From JADJPO01 sp963828555 (GTDB taxonomy: Bacteria > Actinomycetota > Actinomycetes > Actinomycetales > Kineosporiaceae), in assembly GCA_963828555.1 (NCBI GenBank), contig CAWHEL010000004.1, positions 310,001-374,000 of the forward strand: a DNA stretch of 64,000 nucleotides, read 5' to 3'. Every line of letters starts with the position of its first letter. The stretch's first letter is position 1. This document shows, piece by piece, positions 17,919 to 24,836 of the stretch. Under the pieces are notes generated by a model. It had not been told where the DNA came from. It was given only the letters and a program-made list of their open reading frames with translations, and searched no databases. The translations under genes and the position numbers were made by a program.

Positions 17919-19028
17919 TCAGGCGACGCCGCTGAGCCGACGGGCCGGCCAGACCCGGGTCGGCAGCGGGGCGAACCCGTTGAACCCCACCGTGGAGTAG
18001 CTGGTGTAGGCCCCGGCGGAGAGAAGCCGTACCTGGTCGCCCTCGGCCAGAGCGAGCGGCAGCTGCACCGGGGTCTTCTGGTAGAGCACGTCGGCGCTGT
18101 CGCAGGTCGGCCCGGCCAACGCCACCGGCCCGGTCGGCCCGCCGTCGGCCGAGGTGACGATGCGGTAGCGGATCGCCTCGTCCAGTGTCTCCATCAGCCC
18201 GCTGAACACTCCCGCGTCCAGGTAGACCCAGCGCACGCCGGCCCGCCACACCACAGACAGCACGGAGGTGACCAGGATGCCGGCATCACCGACGATGCCC
18301 CGGCCCGGCCTCACCAGGGTGCGCGGCCGGCGTGCGCCGAAGGCGTCCGTGAGGGCCTGCTCGATCGCCTCGCTGTAGCGGGCCAGCGGCGGGTGCTGGC
18401 CCTCGTGCCGGGCGGGGAAGCCACCGCCGAGGTCGAGCAGCCACAGCGGAGAGCCGCTCTCGCGCAGGGCGTCGAATACCGTCGCCGCCGCGGCTATCGG
18501 CGCAGCCCAGGCCTGCGGATCGCGTTGCTGCGAGCCGACATGGAACGCCACCCCCGCCGGGTCCAGGCCCAGCCGGGCCGCTGCGAGCAGGACGCCGACG
18601 CAGTCCCGCGTGCTGCAGCCGAACTTGCGCGACAACGACCAGTCCGAGCCGACGCCGGTGGTGGACAGCCGAGCCAGCACCGAGGACCCTGGGGCGGCGT
18701 CGGCGACTTTGGCGGTCTCGTCGTCCGAGTCGACCACGAACAGCCGCACCCCAAGGGCTTGGGCAGCGGCGACGTCCGCCCGGCGTTTGACCGGGTTGGA
18801 GTAGAGCAGCTCGCCCGCTGGTGCGCCGGCGGCCAGGGCGGCGGCGACCTCGGCCGGGCTCGCCACATCGAACCGGGACCCGGCGCGGTGCAGCCGGCGC
18901 AGCAGGGCCGGGTGCGGGTTCGCCTTCACTGCGTAGTGGATGTCGGTGCCGGGCAGAGCGCCCCGCAACTCATCGAGGCGCCGGGCTGCGATGTCGAGGT
19001 CCAGATCGAGCCAAGGTGTCGTCGTCAC
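17919..19028 (-). CDS. PLP-dependent ornithine/diaminopimelate/lysine-type decarboxylase (fold III)
   Basis: A 369-residue protein of the alanine-racemase-fold decarboxylases. The PLP lysine lies in HYAVKANPHP (about 29-38). FDVASPAEV, FHVGSQ, LDLGGGFP and the substrate-side CDSADVLYQK and GAYTSYSTVGFNG are all visible. The last two favour ornithine/lysine decarboxylase over LysA, so polyamine synthesis is likely. Two GTG codons (19026-19028 and 19032-19034) are possible starts, neither with a good Shine-Dalgarno. The short palindrome at 19071-19086 lies just upstream. Confidence 0.85.
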   Translation of the reverse strand: MTTTPWLDLDLDIAARRLDELRGALPGTDIHYAVKANPHPALLRRLHRAGSRFDVASPAEVAAALAAGAPAGELLYSNPVKRRADVAAAQALGVRLFVVDSDDETAKVADAAPGSSVLARLSTTGVGSDWSLSRKFGCSTRDCVGVLLAAARLGLDPAGVAFHVGSQQRDPQAWAAPIAAAATVFDALRESGSPLWLLDLGGGFPARHEGQHPPLARYSEAIEQALTDAFGARRPRTLVRPGRGIVGDAGILVTSVLSVVWRAGVRWVYLDAGVFSGLMETLDEAIRYRIVTSADGGPTGPVALAGPTCDSADVLYQKTPVQLPLALAEGDQVRLLSAGAYTSYSTVGFNGFAPLPTRVWPARRLSGVA

Positions 19029-19070
19029 GCACACCCAGAGTCGCCAGCGTCCGATCGAATACCAGCAAAC

Positions 19071-19086
19071 ACCTGCATGAGCAGGT
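19071..19086. repeat. Short palindrome related to the 70-bp dispersed repeat (collapsed form)
   Basis: ACCTGC-ATGA-GCAGGT, a perfect 6-bp inverted repeat with a 4-nt centre. It shares GCATGAGCAGGT with the right end of the larger palindromic element at 36.1 and 55.7 kb, as expected if the middle of that element had been lost. It sits in the gap between the decarboxylase start and the decayed VapBC locus. Confidence 0.55.
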
Positions 19087-19125
19087 GGGGTGAAGATTGG
19101 TGGCAGGAGCAGCACGACGCCCGGT

Positions 19126-19363
19126 ATGACGCGGTCGATCACCCATTCGCGATGTTCCGGACGAGATCTCGGGCGAGCTTGCTGCTCGGGCCGCACGATC
19201 GGGTCCGTCCCTGCAGGAATACCTCAAGGCTCATCTGCTGGCATTCGCCAGTCGCCCGGACGCCGAGACCTGGGTCGAGCGAGTGAGAGAGCGCAAGGCG
19301 GCCATCGGTACCGAGGTGAGTAGCGACCGCATCCTCGCCTATCGCGATGCGGATCGGCGGTGA
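19126..19363 (+). pseudogene. VapB/FitA-type antitoxin pseudogene (frameshifted after codon 6)
   Basis: ATG at 19126 begins Met-Thr-Arg-Ser-Ile-Thr, and the following sequence in the +1 frame continues IRDVPDEISGELAAR and SLQEYLKAH, the ribbon-helix-helix antitoxin pattern, to a TGA at 19361-19363. An extra C around 19143-19145 breaks the frame: removing one base joins the two parts into a normal antitoxin of about 78 residues. The stop overlaps the GTG of the toxin remnant, as in intact vapBC pairs. A sequencing error is possible, but the toxin next to it is also damaged. Confidence 0.7.
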
Positions 19364-19578
19364 CCCTCGTTGCCGATGCCTCGTTCGTCGCCGCCGCACT
19401 GATCGACGCCGGGTCGGCCGGGGCGTGGGCGAACGCACTCATCGTCAAGGAGCCGCTGGTGGCTCCGCACCTGATGGTGGCCGAGGGCGATGTCCTGCAC
19501 CGCGGTGAGCTGGCAGGCGACATCAGCTCCGATGTGGCGACGCTGGCCCATGAGGACCTCCTCGCTCTGCCCGCCTGA
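19360..19578 (+). pseudogene. Truncated PIN-domain toxin (VapC remnant)
   Basis: 72 codons starting at GTG 19360 encode the first half of a PIN-domain RNase: VADASFVAAAL with the first acidic residue and PHLMVAE with the second, followed by a helix ending ...HEDLLALPA. Normal VapC toxins have about 130-145 residues with two more acidic residues in the C-terminal half. Here a stop comes early and only 14 bp separate it from the end of the Nudix gene. The catalytic half is missing, so this is a dead toxin. It is coupled to a frameshifted antitoxin. Confidence 0.75.
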
Positions 19579-19592
19579 CGCCGGCCGGGGGA

Positions 19593-20000
19593 TCAGCGGG
19601 GGAGGGCGGCCCAGCCGGTGAGCGTGTCGAGCAGGCCGGGCGCGAAGGCGGCCGGGTCGGTGGCGGCGAGGTCGTCGGCGCTGAACCAACGGGCGTCGTC
19701 CGCATCGTCGCCGGGCTGAAGCGCGCCGCCGGTCACCTCACAGGCGAAGTCCTCGATCACGAAGGTACCGCCGCCCGGGGCGGCCCGGTGCACCACGCCG
19801 ACCCTGCGTCCCACCAGCACCTCGAGGCCGGTCTCCTCGCGCAGTTCCCGGGCCACCGCGGCAGGGGCGTCCTCGCCCCGCTCAACCCTCCCGCCGGGGA
19901 TGGACCAGGTGCCCCGGGCAGGTTCGTGCGCCCGCAGCACGAGCAGCAGCCGTCCCTGGGTGTCGTAGACCAGCCCGCCGACGCAGGCGATGCGGCGCAT
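19593..20000 (-). CDS. Nudix hydrolase (MutT-like)
   Basis: A 135-residue protein with a complete Nudix box from GGRVERGED to REETGLE (about 36-60), matching GX5EX7REUXEEXGU. It hydrolyses nucleoside diphosphate derivatives, perhaps as a sanitising enzyme. The substrate is not predictable. It is a lone gene, separated from the DUF6758 operon on the opposite strand by about 70 bp. Its 3' end abuts the toxin remnant. Confidence 0.9.
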   Translation of the reverse strand: MRRIACVGGLVYDTQGRLLLVLRAHEPARGTWSIPGGRVERGEDAPAAVARELREETGLEVLVGRRVGVVHRAAPGGGTFVIEDFACEVTGGALQPGDDADDARWFSADDLAATDPAAFAPGLLDTLTGWAALPR

Positions 20001-20071
20001 GCGAGCAGTGTCTCAGCGCGCCACGCGACAAGCGCTTGACCCTGGGCGGGCGGCGGAGGAATGTCACTGCT

Positions 20072-20737
20072 GTGAGCGCGACGCTGACCTGCCCGCGATG
20101 TGGACAGGCCGTGCGGCCCCCGGGGTTGTGGTCGGACGCCTGGACCTGTGCCGAGCACGGCGCCGTGGCGCCGCTGCACCCACCGATGGTCGGATCGGAC
20201 GAGACGTTGATCCAGACCGCCGCCCGGTCCCAGGTACCGATCTGGCTGCCCTGGCCGCTGCCGACCGGGTGGCTGGTCTCCGGCCTGCGCTTCGCCGGCG
20301 ACGAGCACTCCGGTCCCGTGGCCACGGTGCTCGCCCTGTCGGGCCCGAATCCGATCGTGCTCGATGCGGACGACGTGCTGTCCGCCGATCTGCTGCTGAT
20401 CGCCGAGCAACCGGGGGTCGGGCTGGCCGCACGCCTTGCCGGGTTGCCGGGGATCGACCCGGGCGCGGCGCTGGCGGCGAAGGCCTCCGACGCGCATCTG
20501 GTCGTGGCCGGCCATGCCACCCCGATGTGGTCGTTCGCGATCGGCCCGCAGGAGGTGGATGCTGCGGACGCGGGGGTCGCCTACGTCGGCGAGGCGCTCG
20601 GTGAGTGGCTGTGGGTGCTGGCCTGGCCGCGTCCGGCGTCCGCGGTGCTGCTGCAGCAGTTCTCCCTGCTCGACCTGCGTGACCCAGAGCACGCCTACGC
20701 GCTGCCCTACGGGGCACTCACCCCACGTCTGAGCTGA
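20072..20737 (+). CDS. DUF6758-family zinc-ribbon protein
   Basis: A 221-residue actinobacterial protein of unknown function. It begins with a small zinc-ribbon-like motif, CPRCG (7-11) with a second Cys/His pair in CAEHG. The rest is an alpha/beta domain with GEWLWVLAWPRPASAVLL near the end. I use the name DUF6758 because of its resemblance to the conserved gene often found before a PHP-domain gene, as here (65 bp). GTG 20072 is the chosen start. A purine-rich GGAGGA lies 13-14 nt upstream. Confidence 0.7.
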   Translation: MSATLTCPRCGQAVRPPGLWSDAWTCAEHGAVAPLHPPMVGSDETLIQTAARSQVPIWLPWPLPTGWLVSGLRFAGDEHSGPVATVLALSGPNPIVLDADDVLSADLLLIAEQPGVGLAARLAGLPGIDPGAALAAKASDAHLVVAGHATPMWSFAIGPQEVDAADAGVAYVGEALGEWLWVLAWPRPASAVLLQQFSLLDLRDPEHAYALPYGALTPRLS

Positions 20738-20790
20738 CCCGCCACTGGGGTGCCGCACCGGGCGTCGAGCCGGGTGTCGGACCGGCCGCT

Positions 20791-20796
20791 TAGGGT
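20791..20796 (+). promoter_or_regulatory. -10 element of the PHP gene (leaderless)
   Basis: TAGGGT ends 6 nt before GTG 20803, and no Shine-Dalgarno is present, so the mRNA probably begins at the start codon. Inferred from spacing. Confidence 0.45.
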
Positions 20797-20802
20797 GGCG
20801 GT

Positions 20803-21648
20803 GTGCGGATCGACCTGCACCTCCACTCCGACGCCTCCGACGGCACCCAAGCGCCGTCCGAGGTGATGTTCGTCGCGGCCGCCGCCGGGCTCGACGTGGT
20901 GGCGCTCACCGATCACGACACTACGGCCGGGTGGGCCGAGGCGGGCGAGGCAGCACGCCGGGCGGGCGTCGTGCTCGTGCCGGGGGCAGAGATCTCCTGC
21001 CAGGCCGGCGGGATCGGCGTCCACCTGCTGGCCTACCTGCACGACCCGGACGACGCCGCACTGCTGGCCGAGATCACCCGCACCCGGCACGACCGGGTCG
21101 GCCGGGCCCGGCGGATGGTGGAGCGGATCGGCGCCGACTACCCCCTGGAGTGGGAGGACGTGGTGGCGCACACCCCCGAGGGCGCCACGGTGGGCCGACC
21201 GCACATCGCCGATGCGATGGTGAGCCGCGGGCACGTCTCTTCACGGGACGAGGCCTTCGCCGAGGTGCTGCGCTCGGGGTCGCCCTACTACGTCAGGCAC
21301 TACGCCCCCGACGCGGTCGAGGCGGTGGCCCTGGTGGTGGCCGCCGGTGGGGTGGCGGTGATGGCGCATCCGCGGGCGGCGCGGCGCGGGCGGGTGGTCT
21401 CCTCCGAGGTGATCGCCGCGATGGCCGCGCGCGGCCTGGCCGGGCTGGAGGTGGACCATCGTGACCACCTGCCCGAGGAGCGGTCCGAACTGCGTTCTCT
21501 GGCAACCGATCTCGGGTTGTTCGTCACCGGTTCCAGCGACTACCACGGCGCCGGCAAGCAGAACCGGATTGGTGAGTACCTGAGCGCCCCCGAGGTCTTC
21601 GAGGCGATCGAGGCCGCCGGGCGAGGGGCCGACGTGGTGCGGCGATGA
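20803..21648 (+). CDS. PHP-domain phosphoesterase (RNase AM/nucleoside 3',5'-bisphosphate phosphatase-like)
   Basis: A 281-residue PHP protein. Metal-binding motifs are visible: DLHLHSDASDG (4-14), LTDHD (36-40), PGAEIS (about 64-69), MAHPRA (about 187-192) and SSDYHG (about 245-250). The family includes the YciV/TrpH enzymes that act on nucleoside bisphosphates and short RNA 5' ends. A leaderless start at GTG 20803 is likely. Its stop overlaps the ATG of the following nuclease gene (ATGA), suggesting functional linkage in nucleic-acid turnover. Confidence 0.9.
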   Translation: MRIDLHLHSDASDGTQAPSEVMFVAAAAGLDVVALTDHDTTAGWAEAGEAARRAGVVLVPGAEISCQAGGIGVHLLAYLHDPDDAALLAEITRTRHDRVGRARRMVERIGADYPLEWEDVVAHTPEGATVGRPHIADAMVSRGHVSSRDEAFAEVLRSGSPYYVRHYAPDAVEAVALVVAAGGVAVMAHPRAARRGRVVSSEVIAAMAARGLAGLEVDHRDHLPEERSELRSLATDLGLFVTGSSDYHGAGKQNRIGEYLSAPEVFEAIEAAGRGADVVRR

Positions 21649-22526
21649 CGTCGATCGGCACCGCAGGTCAGGGCCGCCAGGTGGAGGGACAGCAGGTGCT
21701 TCCCGGCATGCCGGCCAGGCTCTACCCGTGCACCCCGAGCCGGTTGACCACCTGGCTGGACTGCCCGCGCCGCTACCGGTTCACCTACCTCGACCGGCCG
21801 CAACCGCCCAAGGGTCCGCCGTGGGCGCATCTGAGTCTGGGCGCGGCGGTGCACACTGCGCTGGCCCGCTGGTGGAGCCTGCCCTTCCCCCGCCGCCAGC
21901 CCGAACGCGGGCCCGAGCTGGTGCGGGAGCACTGGCTGCGGGACGGTTTCCGCGACGACGCGCAGTCGGCGCAGGCGCGTGAACGGGCCGGGCACTGGGT
22001 CGAGGAGTACCTGCTGCGGGTCGACCCGGCGCAGGAGCCGATCGGAGTGGAGCGGACGGTATCCTCACCCACCGATACCCTGGTGGTCAGCGGCCGGGTG
22101 GACCGGATCGACGAGCGTGGCGGCGCTCTGGTGGTGGTCGACTACAAGACCGGACGACGCGTGCCCACCGACGACGAGGCGCGGTCCAGCCTGCAGCTCG
22201 CCATGTATGCGGTGGCTGCGGCGCGCACCCTGCGTCGTCCGGCCGGGCGGGTGGAGCTGCACCACCTGCCCACCGGGGCGGTGGCGGTGGCTGAGCATGA
22301 CGCGGCGGCGCTGGCCCGGAAGATCGACGAGGCTGCCTCGATCGCCCGCGATGCTGCCCGGGCCGACCGTGCCTATGCCGCGGGGGCGGAGGTCGACGCC
22401 GCAGGGGCCGAGGTGTTCGCCCCGGCGCCGTCGAACGGCTGCTCGTGGTGCGACTTCCGCCGGCACTGCCGCGCCGGCCAGGCGGCCGCGCCGGAGGTGG
22501 AGCCGTGGGCGGCCCTGCCGACCTGA
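21645..22526 (+). CDS. RecB-family PD-(D/E)XK nuclease with Fe-S cysteines
   Basis: A 293-residue protein. An N-terminal Cys (LDCPRRYRF, about 40-48) and three C-terminal Cys (CSWCDFRRHC, about 265-274) form the 4-Cys Fe-S pattern of Cas4/AddB-type nucleases. The catalytic core is GRVDRID, VVVDYKTG (Asp and Lys of PD-DXK) and a following LQLAMYAVA (QxxxY-like). It probably acts as a stand-alone single-strand exonuclease. It is translationally coupled to the upstream PHP gene and overlaps the next gene by 22 nt. No cas genes are nearby. Confidence 0.88.
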   Translation: MTSIGTAGQGRQVEGQQVLPGMPARLYPCTPSRLTTWLDCPRRYRFTYLDRPQPPKGPPWAHLSLGAAVHTALARWWSLPFPRRQPERGPELVREHWLRDGFRDDAQSAQARERAGHWVEEYLLRVDPAQEPIGVERTVSSPTDTLVVSGRVDRIDERGGALVVVDYKTGRRVPTDDEARSSLQLAMYAVAAARTLRRPAGRVELHHLPTGAVAVAEHDAAALARKIDEAASIARDAARADRAYAAGAEVDAAGAEVFAPAPSNGCSWCDFRRHCRAGQAAAPEVEPWAALPT

Positions 22527-23005
22527 ACCGAGCGGCGCCGCTGCGGCGCACCGGAGTGGCGGCGACGCTGGACCGTGCCCTGAGCGATGCCGTCGCCGCG
22601 GCCGGCGAGCGGCCTGCCTCCCGGCTGGACGGCGCGCTGGGCCGGCTCTCCGGGGCGGACCCGCACCACGTCCAGCGGCTGCTCGCCGCAGCCGTGCGCC
22701 CGGCGCTGGAGCGGCACCACCCCGACGGCGTCGACGGTGACGACCTGGCCGATCTGCTCGAACAGGTGGTCACCGCCTACGCCCGGGAGCTGGACGTCGA
22801 TCCGCTGGCCCTCGCCGTTGTGCTCACCGGAGCCTTCGGGATCGCCCTGGGTGACCCGGAAAGCCCTGCGCCGCAGGTTGTTCCGAGCAGTGTGGTGCGT
22901 CACGCCGTCCTGTTGCTGGCGCACCTGGAGCCCGACCGCCGCCGCGTGCGCGCCCTTCTGGACGCCGCCTGGCTCGAGCTCGCCCGCGCCGACCACCAGG
23001 ACTGA
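22505..23005 (+). CDS. Conserved actinobacterial protein of unknown function
   Basis: A 166-residue mostly helical protein with no recognised motif. Asp-rich turns (HHPDGVDGDDLADLLEQ) and a C-terminal helix pair (RRRVRALLDAAWLELARAD) are the clearest features. GTG 22505 lies inside the preceding nuclease gene (22-nt overlap), so it is the last gene of the DUF6758-PHP-nuclease cluster. The start could also be slightly further downstream. Confidence 0.6.
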   Translation: MGGPADLNRAAPLRRTGVAATLDRALSDAVAAAGERPASRLDGALGRLSGADPHHVQRLLAAAVRPALERHHPDGVDGDDLADLLEQVVTAYARELDVDPLALAVVLTGAFGIALGDPESPAPQVVPSSVVRHAVLLLAHLEPDRRRVRALLDAAWLELARADHQD

Positions 23006-23007
23006 AG

Positions 23008-23021
23008 CCTGCATGAGCAGG
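23008..23021. terminator. Palindrome CCTGC-ATGA-GCAGG between convergent genes
   Basis: A short perfect inverted repeat centred in the 31-bp gap between two convergent genes, followed by TTTGAGG on the plus strand. It carries the same GCATGAGCAGGTTT end as the larger dispersed element. A bidirectional terminator role fits the position, but the stem is only 5 bp. Confidence 0.4.
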
Positions 23022-23036
23022 TTTGAGGGGGTGGGG

Positions 23037-23912
23037 TCAGCGGCCGAGGCGTTCGCGGGCGGCCTTGCGGTGCGGGCTCTCACGCAGTGGCGGTACCGCG
23101 GCCTGCACCCCGCGCAGGGTGGTTCGCAGCGCCTTCAGCCCGAGGGTGGTCGCCGCATCCGTCAGGCCGGCCGCCCCGGGCGGGTCGTGCAGCGCGTACA
23201 GCCGCCGCCCCCACGGCGGCAGGGCGGCGAAGGCGAGCCCGGCGAACGCCGTCCAGGCCGGCCGGGCCGGAGTGCCGAACTCCACCCGCAGCGGCATCGG
23301 CATGCCCACCACCACGCCGGCCGCACGCCGGGCCGCGGGCGTGCACTCCAGCACCGGGCGGATGGCTGAGAAGTAGTCGCGCAGTTGGGCCCGGTCGTGG
23401 GCCACCTGGTCGGGCTCGAGCCCGACCAGCATCGCCGCGGCCACCTGCTCGCCGATGTAGGCGTCCTGCTCGGCGCCGGTCAGCTGGAGGCCTCCGCGGG
23501 TGACCACCTCGAGGTAGGAGGCGACCAGGCAGCAGTGCACCCAGGCCAGCAGTTGGGGGTCGTCGGCGGCGTAGGGCACACCGTTGGGGGTGACCCCGGT
23601 GACCTTCGCGTGGGTGGCGCGGACCCGGGACCCGGCCAACATCGCCTCCTGCGTGGTGCCGAAGGTGGTCAGGCCGACGAATTCCGCGGTGCGGGTCAGC
23701 CGGCCCCACGGGTCCTCGCTGTAGCTGGAGTGGTCGTCGATCGCCGCCATCGCCGTAGGGTGTAGCGCCTGCAGCAGCAGGGCACGAAGACCTGCCACGC
23801 CCATCAACGGCTCGGAGTGCACTCGCCAGGTGACGCTGTCCGGCCCGAACAGGCCGGCCGAGGCCCGCAGGGCCTCCGGCGGCTCGACCCCGCTGTCACG
23901 TGACGTGTCCAT
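23037..23912 (-). CDS. Oxygenase MpaB family (DUF2236) protein
   Basis: A 291-residue protein of the DUF2236 family (MpaB/latex-clearing protein fold). Family-type segments include ALLLQALHPTAMAAIDDHS (about 45-63), the VHCCLVASYLEVV segment, and DYFSAIRPVL. Some relatives are haem-dependent oxygenases, with a conserved Arg and His contacting haem. The two His in the helix at 45-63 are candidates. No signal peptide. It converges with the helical unknown gene, the palindrome lying between. Confidence 0.85.
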   Translation of the reverse strand: MDTSRDSGVEPPEALRASAGLFGPDSVTWRVHSEPLMGVAGLRALLLQALHPTAMAAIDDHSSYSEDPWGRLTRTAEFVGLTTFGTTQEAMLAGSRVRATHAKVTGVTPNGVPYAADDPQLLAWVHCCLVASYLEVVTRGGLQLTGAEQDAYIGEQVAAAMLVGLEPDQVAHDRAQLRDYFSAIRPVLECTPAARRAAGVVVGMPMPLRVEFGTPARPAWTAFAGLAFAALPPWGRRLYALHDPPGAAGLTDAATTLGLKALRTTLRGVQAAVPPLRESPHRKAARERLGR

Positions 23913-24005
23913 TGCCTACAGCGTGGCCTGACCGGGCGAAGATCGCACGGCCAACACCACAGTGCGCCGGGATCCACCCGCTGCTGATGAGTGCAGAATG
24001 TGCCC

Positions 24006-24815
24006 ATGGGTCGTACCGTGGCAGTCGCCAACCAGAAGGGCGGCGTGGCCAAGACGACCACGGTCGCCTCGCTCGGGGCCGCTTTCGCCGAGCAGGGTCT
24101 GCGGGTGCTGCTGGTCGATCTTGACGCCCAGGCGTGCCTGACCTTCTCCCTCGGTGTGGATCCCGACGAGCTCGAGATGAGCATCAACGAGGTGCTGCTC
24201 GGCCAGATCGACGCAGCGGCGTCACTGATCAGCGTGGCCGACGGCGTCGACCTGCTGCCCTCCGCGATCGACGTGGCCGGGCTGGAGGCGAACCTGCTCT
24301 CCCGGCCGGGCCGCGAATTCGTTCTGCGGACGGCGATCGAGCCCCTGGTCGACACCTACGACGTCGTGCTGCTCGACTGTTCGCCCTCGCTCGGGGTGCT
24401 CACGCTGGCCGCGCTCACCGCCGCCGACGAGGTGGTGATCCCGCTGCAGTGCGAGATGCTCAGCCATCGCGGAGTGGGTCAGCTGCTGGACACCATCGCC
24501 GACGTGCAACGGCTGCTGAACAAGAAGCTGCTCGTGCGCGGCATCCTGCCGACCATGTTCGACGGGCGCACCACGCACGCGCGTGCCGTCCTGGCCGACG
24601 TGGCAGAACGCTATGAGCTGCCCGTGCTGGAGCCGCCGATCCCGCGGTCGGTGCGGTTTGCCGAGGCGCCGGCGGTGGGTCGCTCGATCCTGGTCACCGC
24701 GGCCGGGTCTCGCGGCGCTGCCGCCTACCGCGAGGTGGCGCTCTCCCTGTTGCGGTCCTGGAAGATCGGCCCCGGTCGCCGCCCCACCGGACGCCGCGCC
24801 AAGCCCTCCCGCTGA
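24006..24815 (+). CDS. ParA/Soj-family ATPase
   Basis: A 269-residue P-loop ATPase with the deviant Walker A KGGVAKTTT (11-19), Walker A' LLVDLDAQACL and Walker B VLLDCSPSLG. It matches chromosomal Soj-like orphan ParAs that sit beside rhlE in mycobacteria (Rv3213c by memory). No parB is adjacent, so a role in cargo positioning or segregation is unproven. ATG 24006 gives the usual MGRTVAVANQ start. An upstream GTG (23991) would add five residues. The C-terminus is basic. Confidence 0.88.
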   Translation: MGRTVAVANQKGGVAKTTTVASLGAAFAEQGLRVLLVDLDAQACLTFSLGVDPDELEMSINEVLLGQIDAAASLISVADGVDLLPSAIDVAGLEANLLSRPGREFVLRTAIEPLVDTYDVVLLDCSPSLGVLTLAALTAADEVVIPLQCEMLSHRGVGQLLDTIADVQRLLNKKLLVRGILPTMFDGRTTHARAVLADVAERYELPVLEPPIPRSVRFAEAPAVGRSILVTAAGSRGAAAYREVALSLLRSWKIGPGRRPTGRRAKPSR

Positions 24816-24836
24816 CCCCCAGCCACCCCAAACGGG

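Noticed and set aside
21645..22526. Cas4 of a CRISPR system
   Set aside because: The 4-Cys RecB-like nuclease resembles Cas4, but no other cas genes and no direct-repeat array are present. The PHP/DUF6758 context fits a housekeeping nuclease.
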